Below are positions 1 through 6,073 of a stretch of 6,073 nt of DNA, one piece after another. Made by a program: the position numbers and the translations under genes. This DNA is from Candidatus Binataceae bacterium. GTDB lineage: Bacteria > Desulfobacterota > Binatia > Binatales > Binataceae. The notes beneath the pieces were generated by a model, which saw nothing but the letters and a program-made list of their open reading frames with translations, was not told the DNA's origin and did not search any database. The DNA lies in contig JASHZA010000089.1 in the NCBI GenBank assembly GCA_030042765.1, forward strand, positions 1 through 6,073, written 5' to 3'. How positions within the stretch are numbered: position 1 is the first letter of the stretch; every line of letters begins with the position of its first letter.

Positions 1-1222
1 ACTCCTTCGCCACCAGATTCATCCCGTCTCGCAGCGGCGTGACCAGCGCGATATCGGCGGCCTGATAATACGCGACCAATTCTTCGGTCGGGAACTGCGT
101 GTAGAGATAGCGAATGGGAACCCAGCCGTGAGAGGTGAAACGACCCACCACGCGGCCCACGAGTTCGTCGATCTGTTTCTTGAGCGCCGCGTATTCCGCC
201 ACGCGGCTCCGCGACGGAACCGCGATCAGCAAGAGCGTAACGCGCTGGCGATGTTGCGGATTCGACTCCAGGAAACGCTCAAACCCGAGCAGGCGCTCTC
301 CGATACCTTTGGTGTAGTCGAGACGATCGACACCAAGCACTACGGTCTTGGTATGCAGCTCCTTACGGATTTGCTGCGCGCGGCGCTGCACCCGCTCGCT
401 CATCGACAAATTGTGGAAATAGTCCGCGGCAATACCCAGCGGAAACGCTCCGACGCGTGTTCGACGGGAATCGTGGAAAACGTCGCCGGTTTCACGATCA
501 ACCTCGAAGCCCATGATGCTCTCGCAGCTATCGAGGAAATGCTTCGTATAGACCGGGGTGTGAAACCCGATTAGATCGCTGCCAAGCATGCCTGCAAGGA
601 GTTCCGCTCGCCACGGAAAGATCCGGAAGATCTGTTCGGGCGGCCACGGAACATGCCAGAAGAGCCCTATCGGAACTTTGGAATTGTGCTCGCGCAATAG
701 CGCCGGGGTCATGGCAAGATGAAAGTCTTGCACCCACACCGTGTCGTAGGAATGGCCTTCCGATTCGGCGGCTTTTGCAAAGATTCGATTAACCTGGCAA
801 TAGGAACGCCATTGTGCCGCATCGAAGCGGCAATTGAGCGTCATAAAGTGCATCAGTGGCCAAAGTGCTCGATTGCACATTCCGTAATAGTAATTCGAAA
901 CGTCCCTTTCGCTGAGCCTTAGAAGCGACATCAGAAATCGAGGATTCAACGGTGGCAACATTGTCCGCTTGGGACCGTTCGATCCGCCCGACCACGCGAT
1001 CCACAGTCCTCCATATCGCTCCAAGAGACGCAGAAATGTCGATCCGACGCCACCAACGGTCGGCTCGACACGTTCCCTTCCGCCTTCCGTCACCACCTCT
1101 ATGGGCGCGCGATTCGACATAACAAGGAGCCGCCCTGGCCGCGCTCCCAGATGCGCCGCGCTTTGTCTAATGGCGGTTTCCTTTTCGTTTGCGTACACGG
1201 GATTCGCCGGCGTCAGGGCCAT
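1..1222 (-). CDS. otsA: Trehalose-6-phosphate synthase, GT20 family (C-terminus cut off by window edge)
   Basis: Transfers glucose from a nucleotide sugar to glucose-6-phosphate, giving trehalose-6-phosphate in the cytoplasm. The reverse strand reads as one open frame of 407 residues from ATG at 1222-1220 to the window edge. It carries the GT20 landmarks in order: SNR (36-38), the GG loop (57-58), NYYYGMCNRALWP (110-122), VWVQDFH (162-168), LFWHVPWPP (187-195), GSDLIGFHT (214-222), GVDRLDYTKGI (297-307, with the Arg and Lys that contact the sugar-nucleotide phosphates in E. coli OtsA) and LRDGMNLVAKE (397-407). Family members are about 460-490 residues, so roughly 60-80 are missing beyond position 1. 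The chosen start has GAGG at 1232-1229, six bases upstream. It gives about 30 residues before the usual N-terminal strand, and GTG at 1199 is an alternative. Transcription is divergent from the DUF5752-treT pair. No OtsB phosphatase is in view. The related glucosylglycerol-phosphate synthases share this fold, so the acceptor is inferred. Confidence 0.95.
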   Translation of the reverse strand, partial: MALTPANPVYANEKETAIRQSAAHLGARPGRLLVMSNRAPIEVVTEGGRERVEPTVGGVGSTFLRLLERYGGLWIAWSGGSNGPKRTMLPPLNPRFLMSLLRLSERDVSNYYYGMCNRALWPLMHFMTLNCRFDAAQWRSYCQVNRIFAKAAESEGHSYDTVWVQDFHLAMTPALLREHNSKVPIGLFWHVPWPPEQIFRIFPWRAELLAGMLGSDLIGFHTPVYTKHFLDSCESIMGFEVDRETGDVFHDSRRTRVGAFPLGIAADYFHNLSMSERVQRRAQQIRKELHTKTVVLGVDRLDYTKGIGERLLGFERFLESNPQHRQRVTLLLIAVPSRSRVAEYAALKKQIDELVGRVVGRFTSHGWVPIRYLYTQFPTEELVAYYQAADIALVTPLRDGMNLVAKE

Positions 1223-1325
1223 TTCCAACCTCAAAGCCCAGACCACCCGATTGCATCGAGCGCGAGACTGGTTGAAAATAATTTTAGCTCAGTTGGTTCG
1301 TTACCGCCAACCCAAACTAGCTCAT
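1223..1325. promoter_or_regulatory. Divergent intergenic region between otsA and the DUF5752-treT pair
   Basis: These 103 bases separate two genes transcribed away from each other, so promoters for both directions should lie here or extend into the gene starts. The only AT-rich part is about 1274-1286, which stands out against the GC-rich surroundings. For the plus strand I see only weak matches: TTGCAT (1251-1256) followed 17 bases later by GAAAAT (1274-1279). I see no clear inverted repeat that would mark an operator. Confidence 0.5.
1281..1310 (-). promoter_or_regulatory. Candidate sigma-70-type promoter for otsA
   Basis: Read on the minus strand, TTGGCG (1310-1305) matches the -35 consensus at four of six positions. 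It is followed after 18 bases by TAAAAT (1286-1281), which matches the -10 consensus at five of six. Transcription would begin near 1274, giving a leader of about 50 bases before the otsA ATG. The call rests on consensus matching alone, and the host's sigma-factor preferences are unknown. Confidence 0.3.
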
Positions 1326-1985
1326 ATGCCATCAGTCGCCGCAGAGCCTTTCGACTTTGAGATTAGCCTCAACCTGACGCTCCTGACCGGACAAAGGGCG
1401 CGTGACCTCGCCGAGTTGCTCGAACTGATGCGGGTCTTGCCCGGTTCGGTGATTTACCATCACACGCACCGTTTTCTCGTCCAGCATCAGTATTTGTCCC
1501 CCGAACCGCCCAACGATTTCGCTTACTGGGTATCCAATATTCTGCTCGAGCACACCCTGGGGGAGGAGCTCGCCGCTATTGATATCTTGCGCTTTTCAAC
1601 CATCCACGATTTGCGCGCCGAGTTGATTAGAGTGATCGAGCAGTTTCTCGAGAGCAGAGCCGAGGTTCGCGCCGCACCGCCCGGAATGGAGTTCCACTTC
1701 ATGCGTTCGGTATCGTTCGTCATGGGTACCGGGATCACCGTGCATGACTTGCGCGAGTTTCGCGACGCTCTTCAGCGCCTTCCGCCAAGTTCGATTTCCT
1801 ATCATATGTTCGATGCACGGCTGCGGCTCGAGCGCGGCGACAACGATTTCTCGAGTTGGCTCGAAAAGGGACTCGGCGAAACCGGCGTGGCCGCTGCTAT
1901 CCGCAGGCTCGACCCCTACACGCTGACAACCGACGGCCTGCGCCGGGCGATTATCGCCCTGGTCGATCGGCGAGTGGAGACCTAG
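1326..1985 (+). CDS. DUF5752-like protein of unknown function with an internal tandem duplication
   Basis: A 219-residue soluble protein with no signal peptide or membrane segment. I recognise it as resembling the DUF5752 family from phrases such as FLVQHQYLSPEPPNDFAYW (50-68). No biochemical function is known to me. The sequence contains two copies of one domain, about residues 9-107 and 123-213. Both share an LP..S.I.YH segment (Y44/H45 and Y159/H160), NDF..W (63-68 and 173-178), L.E (73-75 and 183-185), a conserved Asp (86 and 196) and a closing LR helix. The frame is open upstream to at least 969, but that part is antisense to otsA. ATG 1326 begins just before the first repeat. It has no obvious Shine-Dalgarno sequence, so the start is less certain than the gene. 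Its stop lies one base before the treT start, which suggests a co-translated partner or regulator of that enzyme. This role is inference. Confidence 0.85.
   Translation: MPSVAAEPFDFEISLNLTLLTGQRARDLAELLELMRVLPGSVIYHHTHRFLVQHQYLSPEPPNDFAYWVSNILLEHTLGEELAAIDILRFSTIHDLRAELIRVIEQFLESRAEVRAAPPGMEFHFMRSVSFVMGTGITVHDLREFRDALQRLPPSSISYHMFDARLRLERGDNDFSSWLEKGLGETGVAAAIRRLDPYTLTTDGLRRAIIALVDRRVET
1976..1980 (+). promoter_or_regulatory. Ribosome binding site that fixes the GTG start of treT
   Basis: GGAGA lies six bases before GTG 1987 and inside the last codons of the upstream gene. It supports the GTG as the true start and implies that ribosomes finishing the DUF5752-like gene can re-initiate on treT. 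Confidence 0.75.
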
Positions 1986-1986
1986 A

Positions 1987-3213
1987 GTGCGATCCAACTT
2001 GTCTGATTACGTCCCCGTCGTTGGCGAGGGTGTCGTCACTGAACTGCGCCTGCTCGGCGAGCGGCTGGCCGGCAAACGAGTGCTGAACGTGAACTCCACG
2101 CGTATGGGTGGCGGGGTCGCTGAAATTCTCAACCGCCTCGTACCCTTGCTGCGCGAGCTCGGGATCAACGCGCGATGGGAGGTGATCCGGGGCAACGAAG
2201 ATTTTTTTGTACTCACCAAAAATCTTCACAACGCGCTTCACGGCACTCCGGTCAATTTCACCCCGCGCGACCGGCAGATTTTCGACCAGGTCACCGATGC
2301 CAACCTCGACTCGATTGACCTTGACGCGGATATTCGGTTCATACACGACCCGCAGCCCGCGGGCTTGATCAAGGCGCGGAACGGCAGCAACGGGCATTGG
2401 ATGTGGCGTTGTCATATCGACGTGTCCGCGCCTGCGCCCGGGGCTTGGGAATTTATCGCGCCGATGGTCGAGCGCTATGACTTGTCGGTATTCTCGGCGC
2501 CCCAGTTTGCGCGCACAATGAATCTGCCTCAGGTCTTGATAGCGCCTTCGATCGACCCATTGTCGGACAAGAATCGCGAGTTGTCCCAGAGCGAAATCGA
2601 AGCGGTACTGACGCGCTTGGGAATTCACAACGACAAGCCAATAGTAACTCAGGTGTCGCGATTCGACCGCCTCAAGGACCCGGTCGGTGTCATCAAAGCA
2701 TGGCGCATGGCGCGCGGGCGCTACGATTGCCAGCTAATCCTCGCAGGCGGGAGCGCCACCGACGATCCCGAGGGCGCGGCCGTGCTCAAGGAGGTGCGGG
2801 AACTGGCCGGCGACGATCCCGACGTGCACGTTCTCGACCTTCCTCCCGATGCGAACGTCGAGATCAACGCGATCCAGCGGGCTTCCACTGTCGTCTTGCA
2901 AAAATCGCAAAAGGAAGGGTTCGGGTTAACTGTTTCCGAAGCTCTCTGGAAGCGGCGGCCCGTAATTGCAAGCGGCGTCGGCAGAATTCCCTTGCAAATC
3001 ACCCACAAATATTCCGGTATCCTCACCCACACGATCGAGGGCGCCGCTTTCTGGATCAAACAACTGCTCGGCGCGCCAGACTTCGCGCGCAAGCTCGGCG
3101 AGAACGGACACAATCACGTGCGTGAGAATTTCCTGCTTACCCGCCACATGCGCGATTATATGCTGGCGTTTCTGTTCGTCGCTGACGGACAAGGCAGCGT
3201 AATTCGAATCTGA
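1987..3213 (+). CDS. treT: Trehalose synthase, NDP-glucose:glucose glycosyltransferase (TreT type, GT4)
   Basis: TreT enzymes join NDP-glucose and free glucose into trehalose in one step, and some also run in reverse. The 408-residue length is close to the roughly 410 of archaeal TreT. Diagnostic segments are NSTRMGGGVAEIL (36-48, the N-terminal glycine-rich loop), FFVLTKNLHNALHG (73-86), FIHDPQPAGLI (118-128), WRCHID (140-145), PSIDPLSDKNREL (187-199), SRFDRLKDP (224-232, nucleotide-sugar binding Arg and Lys) and the retaining-GT4 E-x7-E motif EGFGLTVSE (E310 and E318). The start is GTG, with GGAGA six bases upstream. The gene begins one base after the DUF5752-like stop. An oddity is VGRIPLQI (331-338): most GT4 proteins, including TreT as I remember it, have two glycines where this one has Gly332-Arg333. 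Donor preference (ADP-, UDP- or GDP-glucose) cannot be read from the sequence. Another disaccharide-forming GT4 activity remains possible. Confidence 0.88.
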   Translation: MRSNLSDYVPVVGEGVVTELRLLGERLAGKRVLNVNSTRMGGGVAEILNRLVPLLRELGINARWEVIRGNEDFFVLTKNLHNALHGTPVNFTPRDRQIFDQVTDANLDSIDLDADIRFIHDPQPAGLIKARNGSNGHWMWRCHIDVSAPAPGAWEFIAPMVERYDLSVFSAPQFARTMNLPQVLIAPSIDPLSDKNRELSQSEIEAVLTRLGIHNDKPIVTQVSRFDRLKDPVGVIKAWRMARGRYDCQLILAGGSATDDPEGAAVLKEVRELAGDDPDVHVLDLPPDANVEINAIQRASTVVLQKSQKEGFGLTVSEALWKRRPVIASGVGRIPLQITHKYSGILTHTIEGAAFWIKQLLGAPDFARKLGENGHNHVRENFLLTRHMRDYMLAFLFVADGQGSVIRI

Positions 3214-3245
3214 CTGTCGGAGCGGGTACCGCCAGCACTGCATAT

Positions 3246-3272
3246 CTGCTGCCGGCCAGTCTGGTGCAGCGG
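3246..3272 (+). other. Stem-loop downstream of treT, without a T-tract
   Basis: CTGCTGC (3246-3252) can pair with GCAGCGG (3266-3272), forming seven pairs including one G-U and a 13-base loop, about 32 bases after the treT stop. No run of T follows, so it is not a standard intrinsic terminator. It could protect the mRNA 3' end or be chance in GC-rich DNA. Confidence 0.25.
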
Positions 3273-3365
3273 CGCAATCCCGACGACTCCTCGACCAGTC
3301 GAAGGTATCGGTCGCGAGAGCCTTTAGCGATGGTATTCGGGCTCGACGCCGGCGAACCTTAATCT

Positions 3366-3393
3366 TTGCGAGCCCGCCACTCAAGCGGATAAC
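3366..3393 (+). promoter_or_regulatory. Weak candidate promoter for ppsA
   Basis: TTGCGA (3366-3371) and GATAAC (3388-3393) each match the sigma-70 consensus at four of six positions, with a 16-base spacer. Transcription would begin near 3400 and give a leader of about 195 bases that contains the hairpins at 3411-3543. Confidence 0.25.
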
Positions 3394-3410
3394 ATGAATG
3401 TCGCGTCTCG

Positions 3411-3543
3411 CTCACGTATATCGGGGCCGGGAGTGAGGGAATGCGCAGCGCCGAGAGGGGGCGCGAACCAGACCGCATGTGCCGGTGCTCCGCGCTTCTC
3501 GCTCGAGGTATCACTCCAGCCTCCGACAAAAATCCGAGAGAAG
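3411..3543 (+). promoter_or_regulatory. Potentially structured 5' leader of ppsA with alternative pairings
   Basis: Several complementary segments lie in order. CTCAC (3411-3415) pairs with GTGAG (3433-3437). CGAGAG (3452-3457) plus GCGCG (3461-3465) pair with CGCGC (3491-3495) plus TTCTCG (3496-3501), giving 11 pairs including one G-U and a three-base bulge. The apex of that hairpin holds ACCG (3472-3475) with CGGT (3483-3486). GAGG (3505-3508) pairs with CCTC (3520-3523). CTTCTC (3495-3500) could instead pair with GAGAAG (3538-3543), which would exclude the main hairpin. A local GCGCC/GGCGC hairpin (3448-3464) is a further competitor. It matches no riboswitch class that I recognise, and a regulatory role is inference. 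Confidence 0.3.
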
Positions 3544-3595
3544 GCCGACTGGTTCGTCGCCGTCGCAAAGTTGCCACGCGGAAGAGGATGGGAAA

Positions 3596-5998
3596 ATGGA
3601 CAAGAGAGATATCGTCTGGTTCTCTGACGAGGGCTCCTCGGAAGTTGCGCAGTTGGGCGGCAAAAACGCCTCGCTCGGCGAAATGACCCGGAACATGTCC
3701 GCAAAGGGCATCCCGGTCCCGGACGGATTCGCCGTTACCGCCGCCGCCTGGTGGGAGTTCATCGACCATACGCAACTGAGGAGCAAAATTGCCGCCGATC
3801 TCGCCGCGATAAAAAGCCGGAAGCTCTCGCTGTCTGCGGGCGCCAGGAAGATCCGCGAACTGATTGGTCGCGCGCAGTTTCCCGCCGCGATGGGCGAGGC
3901 GATCAGCGCCGCCTATCGCAGGCTATGCGAACGCGCACGCCAACCGGAACTCGACGTGGCGGTCAGAAGCAGCGCCACCGCCGAAGATTTGCCCAACGCG
4001 AGCTTCGCCGGCCAGCAGGAGACCTTCCTTAATATTCGCGGCGAAAAACATCTGCTCGACGCCGTTCGCTGGTGCTTCGCCTCGTTGTTCACAGATCGCG
4101 CCATCGTGTACCGCGAGAACCACGGCTTCGATCACATGAAGGTCGCCCTCTCCGTCGGAATCCAACGAATGGTGCATTCCGACCGCGGAGCCGCAGGAGT
4201 GATGTTTTCGCTCGACACCGAAACCGGATTTCCCAATACTGTGCTCATCAACGCTTCGTGGGGATTGGGTGAAGCCGTCGTGCAGGGAACGGTCGAGCCC
4301 GACGAATACGTGGTTTTCAAGCCCCTGCTGCGCGAGAACAACCTCTCGCCGATTCTGGAAAAAAACCTCGGCGCCAAGGCGATTAAAATCGTGTACGGCG
4401 CCAGCGGCCGCAAGACGACCAAAACCGTCGCCACCTCGAAGCGGGAACGCGAAAACTTCGTCCTGAGCGACCAGGATATCCTGACGCTCGCACGATGGGC
4501 CGTCGCGATCGAAGAACACTACCGCCGCCCGATGGATATGGAATGGGCCAAGGATGGCGAGACCGGGGATCTCTTCCTCGTTCAGGCGCGGCCCGAGACG
4601 GTCCAGTCGCGCAAGGAGGCCGGTTCGCTCAAGACCTATTCGCTCAAACGAAAAGGGGAAAGGCTGCTGACCGGTCTGGCCGTCGGCGACGCGATCGCGA
4701 CCGGCTCCGTCTGCAAACTGAGAGGTCCTTCCGAGATTGCCAAATTCAAGGACGGCGCGATCCTCGTCACCAGGATTACCGACCCGGACTGGATGCCGAT
4801 CATGAAGCGCGCCGCCGCCATCATCACCGACCATGGCGGGCGCACCTCGCACGCCGCGATCGTGAGCCGAGAGCTGGGCCTGCCCGCGATCGTCGGCACC
4901 GGTAACGCCACCGCAACGCTAAAGGCCGGCCGCAATGTCACTGTCTCGTGCGCCGAGGGTGACGCCGGCTACGTATACGACGGCATCGCCGACTTCGAGG
5001 TGCGCGACCTCACGCTGGATCACATAGCGCGCACCAGAACCCGCGTCACGCTCAACATGGCCAACCCGGCCGCCGCGATGCGATGGTGGCGGCTGCCTGC
5101 AGACGGAATCGGACTCGCCCGCATCGAGTTCATCATCGGCAACATCATCAAGGTTCACCCGATGGCCTTGGTGAAGTTCGACCAGATCAAGGACGCGGGC
5201 GTCCGCCGCCGCATTTTGCAGCTCACGCGCGGTTTTGACGACAAGACCCGGTATTTCGTTGACACGCTCGCCTCCGGTATCGCCCGCATCGCTGCGACCC
5301 GCCACCCGGATCCGGTGATCGTTCGCATGAGCGACTTCAAAACCAACGAGTATGCCGAACTGGTCGGCGGCCGCCAGTTCGAGCCCCACGAGGAAAATCC
5401 GATGCTCGGCTGGCGCGGTGCCAGCCGTTATTACGCCGAGGGCTATCGCGAAGGCTTTGCGCTCGAATGCCGTGCGATCCGCAAGGTGCGCGAAGAAATC
5501 GGCCTGCGCAACGTAATCGTAATGATTCCCTTCTGCCGCACGCTCGAAGAAGCGGACAAAACGTTGCAGGTGATGGGCGAGAACGGCCTCCGCCGCGGCG
5601 AGAACGGCCTGCAAGTCTACGTGATGTGCGAGATTCCCTCGAACGTGATTCTCGCCGAGCAGTTCGCCCAGCGTTTCGACGGATTCTCGATCGGCAGCAA
5701 CGATCTGACCCAATTGACTCTTGGCGTCGACCGCGATTCGGAACAGCTCGCTCCCCTTTTCAAGGAACAGAACGAAGCCGTTACCACGCTTATCGCGAAC
5801 GTCATCGCAGCCGCTCACAAATCCAACCGCAAGGTCGGCTTGTGCGGACAGGCGCCCAGCGATCATCCCGAGTTCGCCCGCTTTCTGGTGCAGGCCGGAA
5901 TCGATTCGATCTCGGTCAGCCCCGACAGCTTCGTCCGGGTCAAGGATCACGTCGCGGCAGCGGAATCCGAGCGAACATTAAAGGCAGTGAGCGCCTGA
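3596..5998 (+). CDS. ppsA: Phosphoenolpyruvate synthase (pyruvate, water dikinase)
   Basis: Converts pyruvate, ATP and water to phosphoenolpyruvate, AMP and phosphate, the entry step of gluconeogenesis from three-carbon compounds. The protein has 800 residues against 792 in E. coli. Domain order is complete. The N-terminal ATP-binding domain includes GGKNASLGEM near the start and VRSSATAEDLP (123-133). The swivelling phosphohistidine domain has GGRTSHAA, with catalytic H419 and T417, the threonine equivalent to the one phosphorylated by the regulatory kinase of E. coli PEP synthase. The C-terminal PEP/pyruvate barrel has DGIGLARIEF (503-512), ENPMLGWRG (600-608), GSNDLTQLT (700-708) and GLCGQ with catalytic C750. 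ATG 3596 is preceded at eight bases by GAGG (3584-3587) and matches the usual family N-terminus. The frame is open upstream to 3479, but nothing there resembles the family. All key residues are present, so an active enzyme is expected. Confidence 0.97.
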   Translation: MDKRDIVWFSDEGSSEVAQLGGKNASLGEMTRNMSAKGIPVPDGFAVTAAAWWEFIDHTQLRSKIAADLAAIKSRKLSLSAGARKIRELIGRAQFPAAMGEAISAAYRRLCERARQPELDVAVRSSATAEDLPNASFAGQQETFLNIRGEKHLLDAVRWCFASLFTDRAIVYRENHGFDHMKVALSVGIQRMVHSDRGAAGVMFSLDTETGFPNTVLINASWGLGEAVVQGTVEPDEYVVFKPLLRENNLSPILEKNLGAKAIKIVYGASGRKTTKTVATSKRERENFVLSDQDILTLARWAVAIEEHYRRPMDMEWAKDGETGDLFLVQARPETVQSRKEAGSLKTYSLKRKGERLLTGLAVGDAIATGSVCKLRGPSEIAKFKDGAILVTRITDPDWMPIMKRAAAIITDHGGRTSHAAIVSRELGLPAIVGTGNATATLKAGRNVTVSCAEGDAGYVYDGIADFEVRDLTLDHIARTRTRVTLNMANPAAAMRWWRLPADGIGLARIEFIIGNIIKVHPMALVKFDQIKDAGVRRRILQLTRGFDDKTRYFVDTLASGIARIAATRHPDPVIVRMSDFKTNEYAELVGGRQFEPHEENPMLGWRGASRYYAEGYREGFALECRAIRKVREEIGLRNVIVMIPFCRTLEEADKTLQVMGENGLRRGENGLQVYVMCEIPSNVILAEQFAQRFDGFSIGSNDLTQLTLGVDRDSEQLAPLFKEQNEAVTTLIANVIAAAHKSNRKVGLCGQAPSDHPEFARFLVQAGIDSISVSPDSFVRVKDHVAAAESERTLKAVSA
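5576..5610 (+). repeat. Perfect 14-base direct repeat inside ppsA, period 21
   Basis: GGCGAGAACGGCCT occurs at 5576-5589 and again at 5597-5610, so the protein reads GENGLRR then GENGLQV. The spacing keeps the reading frame. E. coli PpsA has a similar but less exact pair here (QGLKRGENGL, from memory), so this is probably a family feature sharpened by codon choice, not a recent duplication. Confidence 0.8.
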
Positions 5999-6039
5999 GC
6001 CACTCTGATTAATCTCAGCTTTGAAATACGAGGCGTCAA
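5999..6039 (+). other. Short spacer after ppsA with a small palindrome
   Basis: The 41-base gap contains the perfect 8-base palindrome GATTAATC (6007-6014). The overlapping CTGA (6005-6008) can also pair with TCAG (6015-6018). There is no T-tract and so no clear terminator. With such a short gap, readthrough into the next gene is likely. Confidence 0.3.
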
Positions 6040-6073
6040 ATGCCGGGAAATCTTACTGCGGAACAAATCGAAC
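6040..6073 (+). CDS. Start of an unidentified gene (window ends after 11 codons)
   Basis: ATG 6040 opens a frame reading MPGNLTAEQIE up to the window edge. GAGG at 6030-6033 lies six bases upstream, an excellent ribosome binding site, and the gene follows ppsA by 41 bases on the same strand. It is therefore probably co-transcribed with ppsA. Eleven residues are too few to assign a family. Confidence 0.7.
   Translation, partial: MPGNLTAEQIE

Larger units (their letters stand above)
3214..3595 (+). other. Gene-free spacer between treT and ppsA
   Basis: A 382-base gap. Short open frames exist on both strands, but none has a good ribosome binding site together with a recognisable product, and several are only extensions of the ppsA frame. 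What I can see is a stem-loop shortly after treT, a weak promoter match at 3366-3393 and a run of nested hairpins in the last 150 bases before ppsA. There is no hairpin followed by a T-tract, so no canonical terminator separates treT from ppsA. Confidence 0.6.

Noticed and set aside
128..574. A 148-residue open frame on the plus strand within the otsA region.
   Set aside because: It is antisense to an unmistakable GT20 coding sequence with conserved motifs across the whole stretch. Its own product is Arg- and His-rich and resembles nothing I know.
1285..1298. TAGCTCAGTTGGTT, which looks like the D-arm of a tRNA.
   Set aside because: No matching GAGC closes the D-stem, and no anticodon arm, T-arm or acceptor stem follows. 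It is a chance match.
969..1325. Upstream extension of the DUF5752-like frame to an ATG at 969.
   Set aside because: The first 250 bases of it are antisense to the otsA N-terminus and its product has no family resemblance. The duplicated domain begins only after ATG 1326.
1951..2628. A 225-residue open frame on the minus strand across treT.
   Set aside because: It is a shadow of the TreT coding sequence, which has motif support along its whole length.
3374..3480. Possible cobalamin-type riboswitch, because of GCCACT and GGGAATGCG words.
   Set aside because: The words are in the wrong order and spacing and the conserved core is absent. ppsA is also not a typical target.
3394..3627. Small plus-strand frames in the ppsA leader as possible leader peptides.
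   Set aside because: They lack good ribosome binding sites and overlap the ppsA start in other frames. Nothing in their products, such as a run of one amino acid, suggests attenuation.
3923..4852. A 309-residue open frame on the minus strand within ppsA.
   Set aside because: Long antisense frames are common opposite GC-rich genes. The sense strand encodes conserved PEP synthase sequence throughout, and the antisense product has no recognisable domain.
4919..5950. A 343-residue open frame on the minus strand within ppsA.
   Set aside because: It is also antisense to conserved PEP synthase barrel sequence, with no ribosome binding site or family evidence of its own.

Overview
The window is bacterial chromosomal DNA of fairly high GC content with dense, good-quality genes and no mobile elements, rRNA, tRNA or CRISPR array that I can see. 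It reads as a trehalose and central-carbon neighbourhood. From the sequence alone I cannot name the organism. The pairing of a DUF5752-like protein with a TreT-type synthase, plus the GC content, would fit a Desulfobacterota/Binatota-like or related environmental lineage, but that is a weak inference.

Layout. (1) Positions 1222 down to 1, minus strand: a GT20 trehalose-6-phosphate synthase (OtsA), whose C-terminus runs off the window edge. (2) Positions 1223-1325: a divergent intergenic region with an AT-rich core and a plausible otsA promoter. (3) Positions 1326-1985, plus strand: a 219-residue DUF5752-like protein of unknown function, built from two tandem copies of one domain. (4) Positions 1987-3213, plus strand: a GT4 trehalose synthase of the TreT type, which starts at GTG one base after the previous stop codon, so the two genes are almost certainly translationally coupled. 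(5) Positions 3214-3595: a 382-bp gap without a convincing gene. It holds a stem-loop after treT, a weak candidate promoter and a structured leader for the next gene. (6) Positions 3596-5998, plus strand: a full-length phosphoenolpyruvate synthase (PpsA, 800 residues). (7) Positions 6040-6073: the first 11 codons of another gene with a good ribosome binding site.

How the parts fit. PpsA makes phosphoenolpyruvate from pyruvate and so feeds gluconeogenesis. OtsA and TreT both draw on nucleotide-activated glucose. OtsA makes trehalose-6-phosphate, which needs a phosphatase not seen here. TreT makes or breaks trehalose in one step from NDP-glucose and glucose. The most intriguing element is the DUF5752-TreT pair next to a divergent OtsA: two distinct trehalose routes back to back, with an uncharacterised duplicated-domain protein coupled to one of them. 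The structured ppsA leader, with two mutually exclusive pairings, is the second point worth a look.
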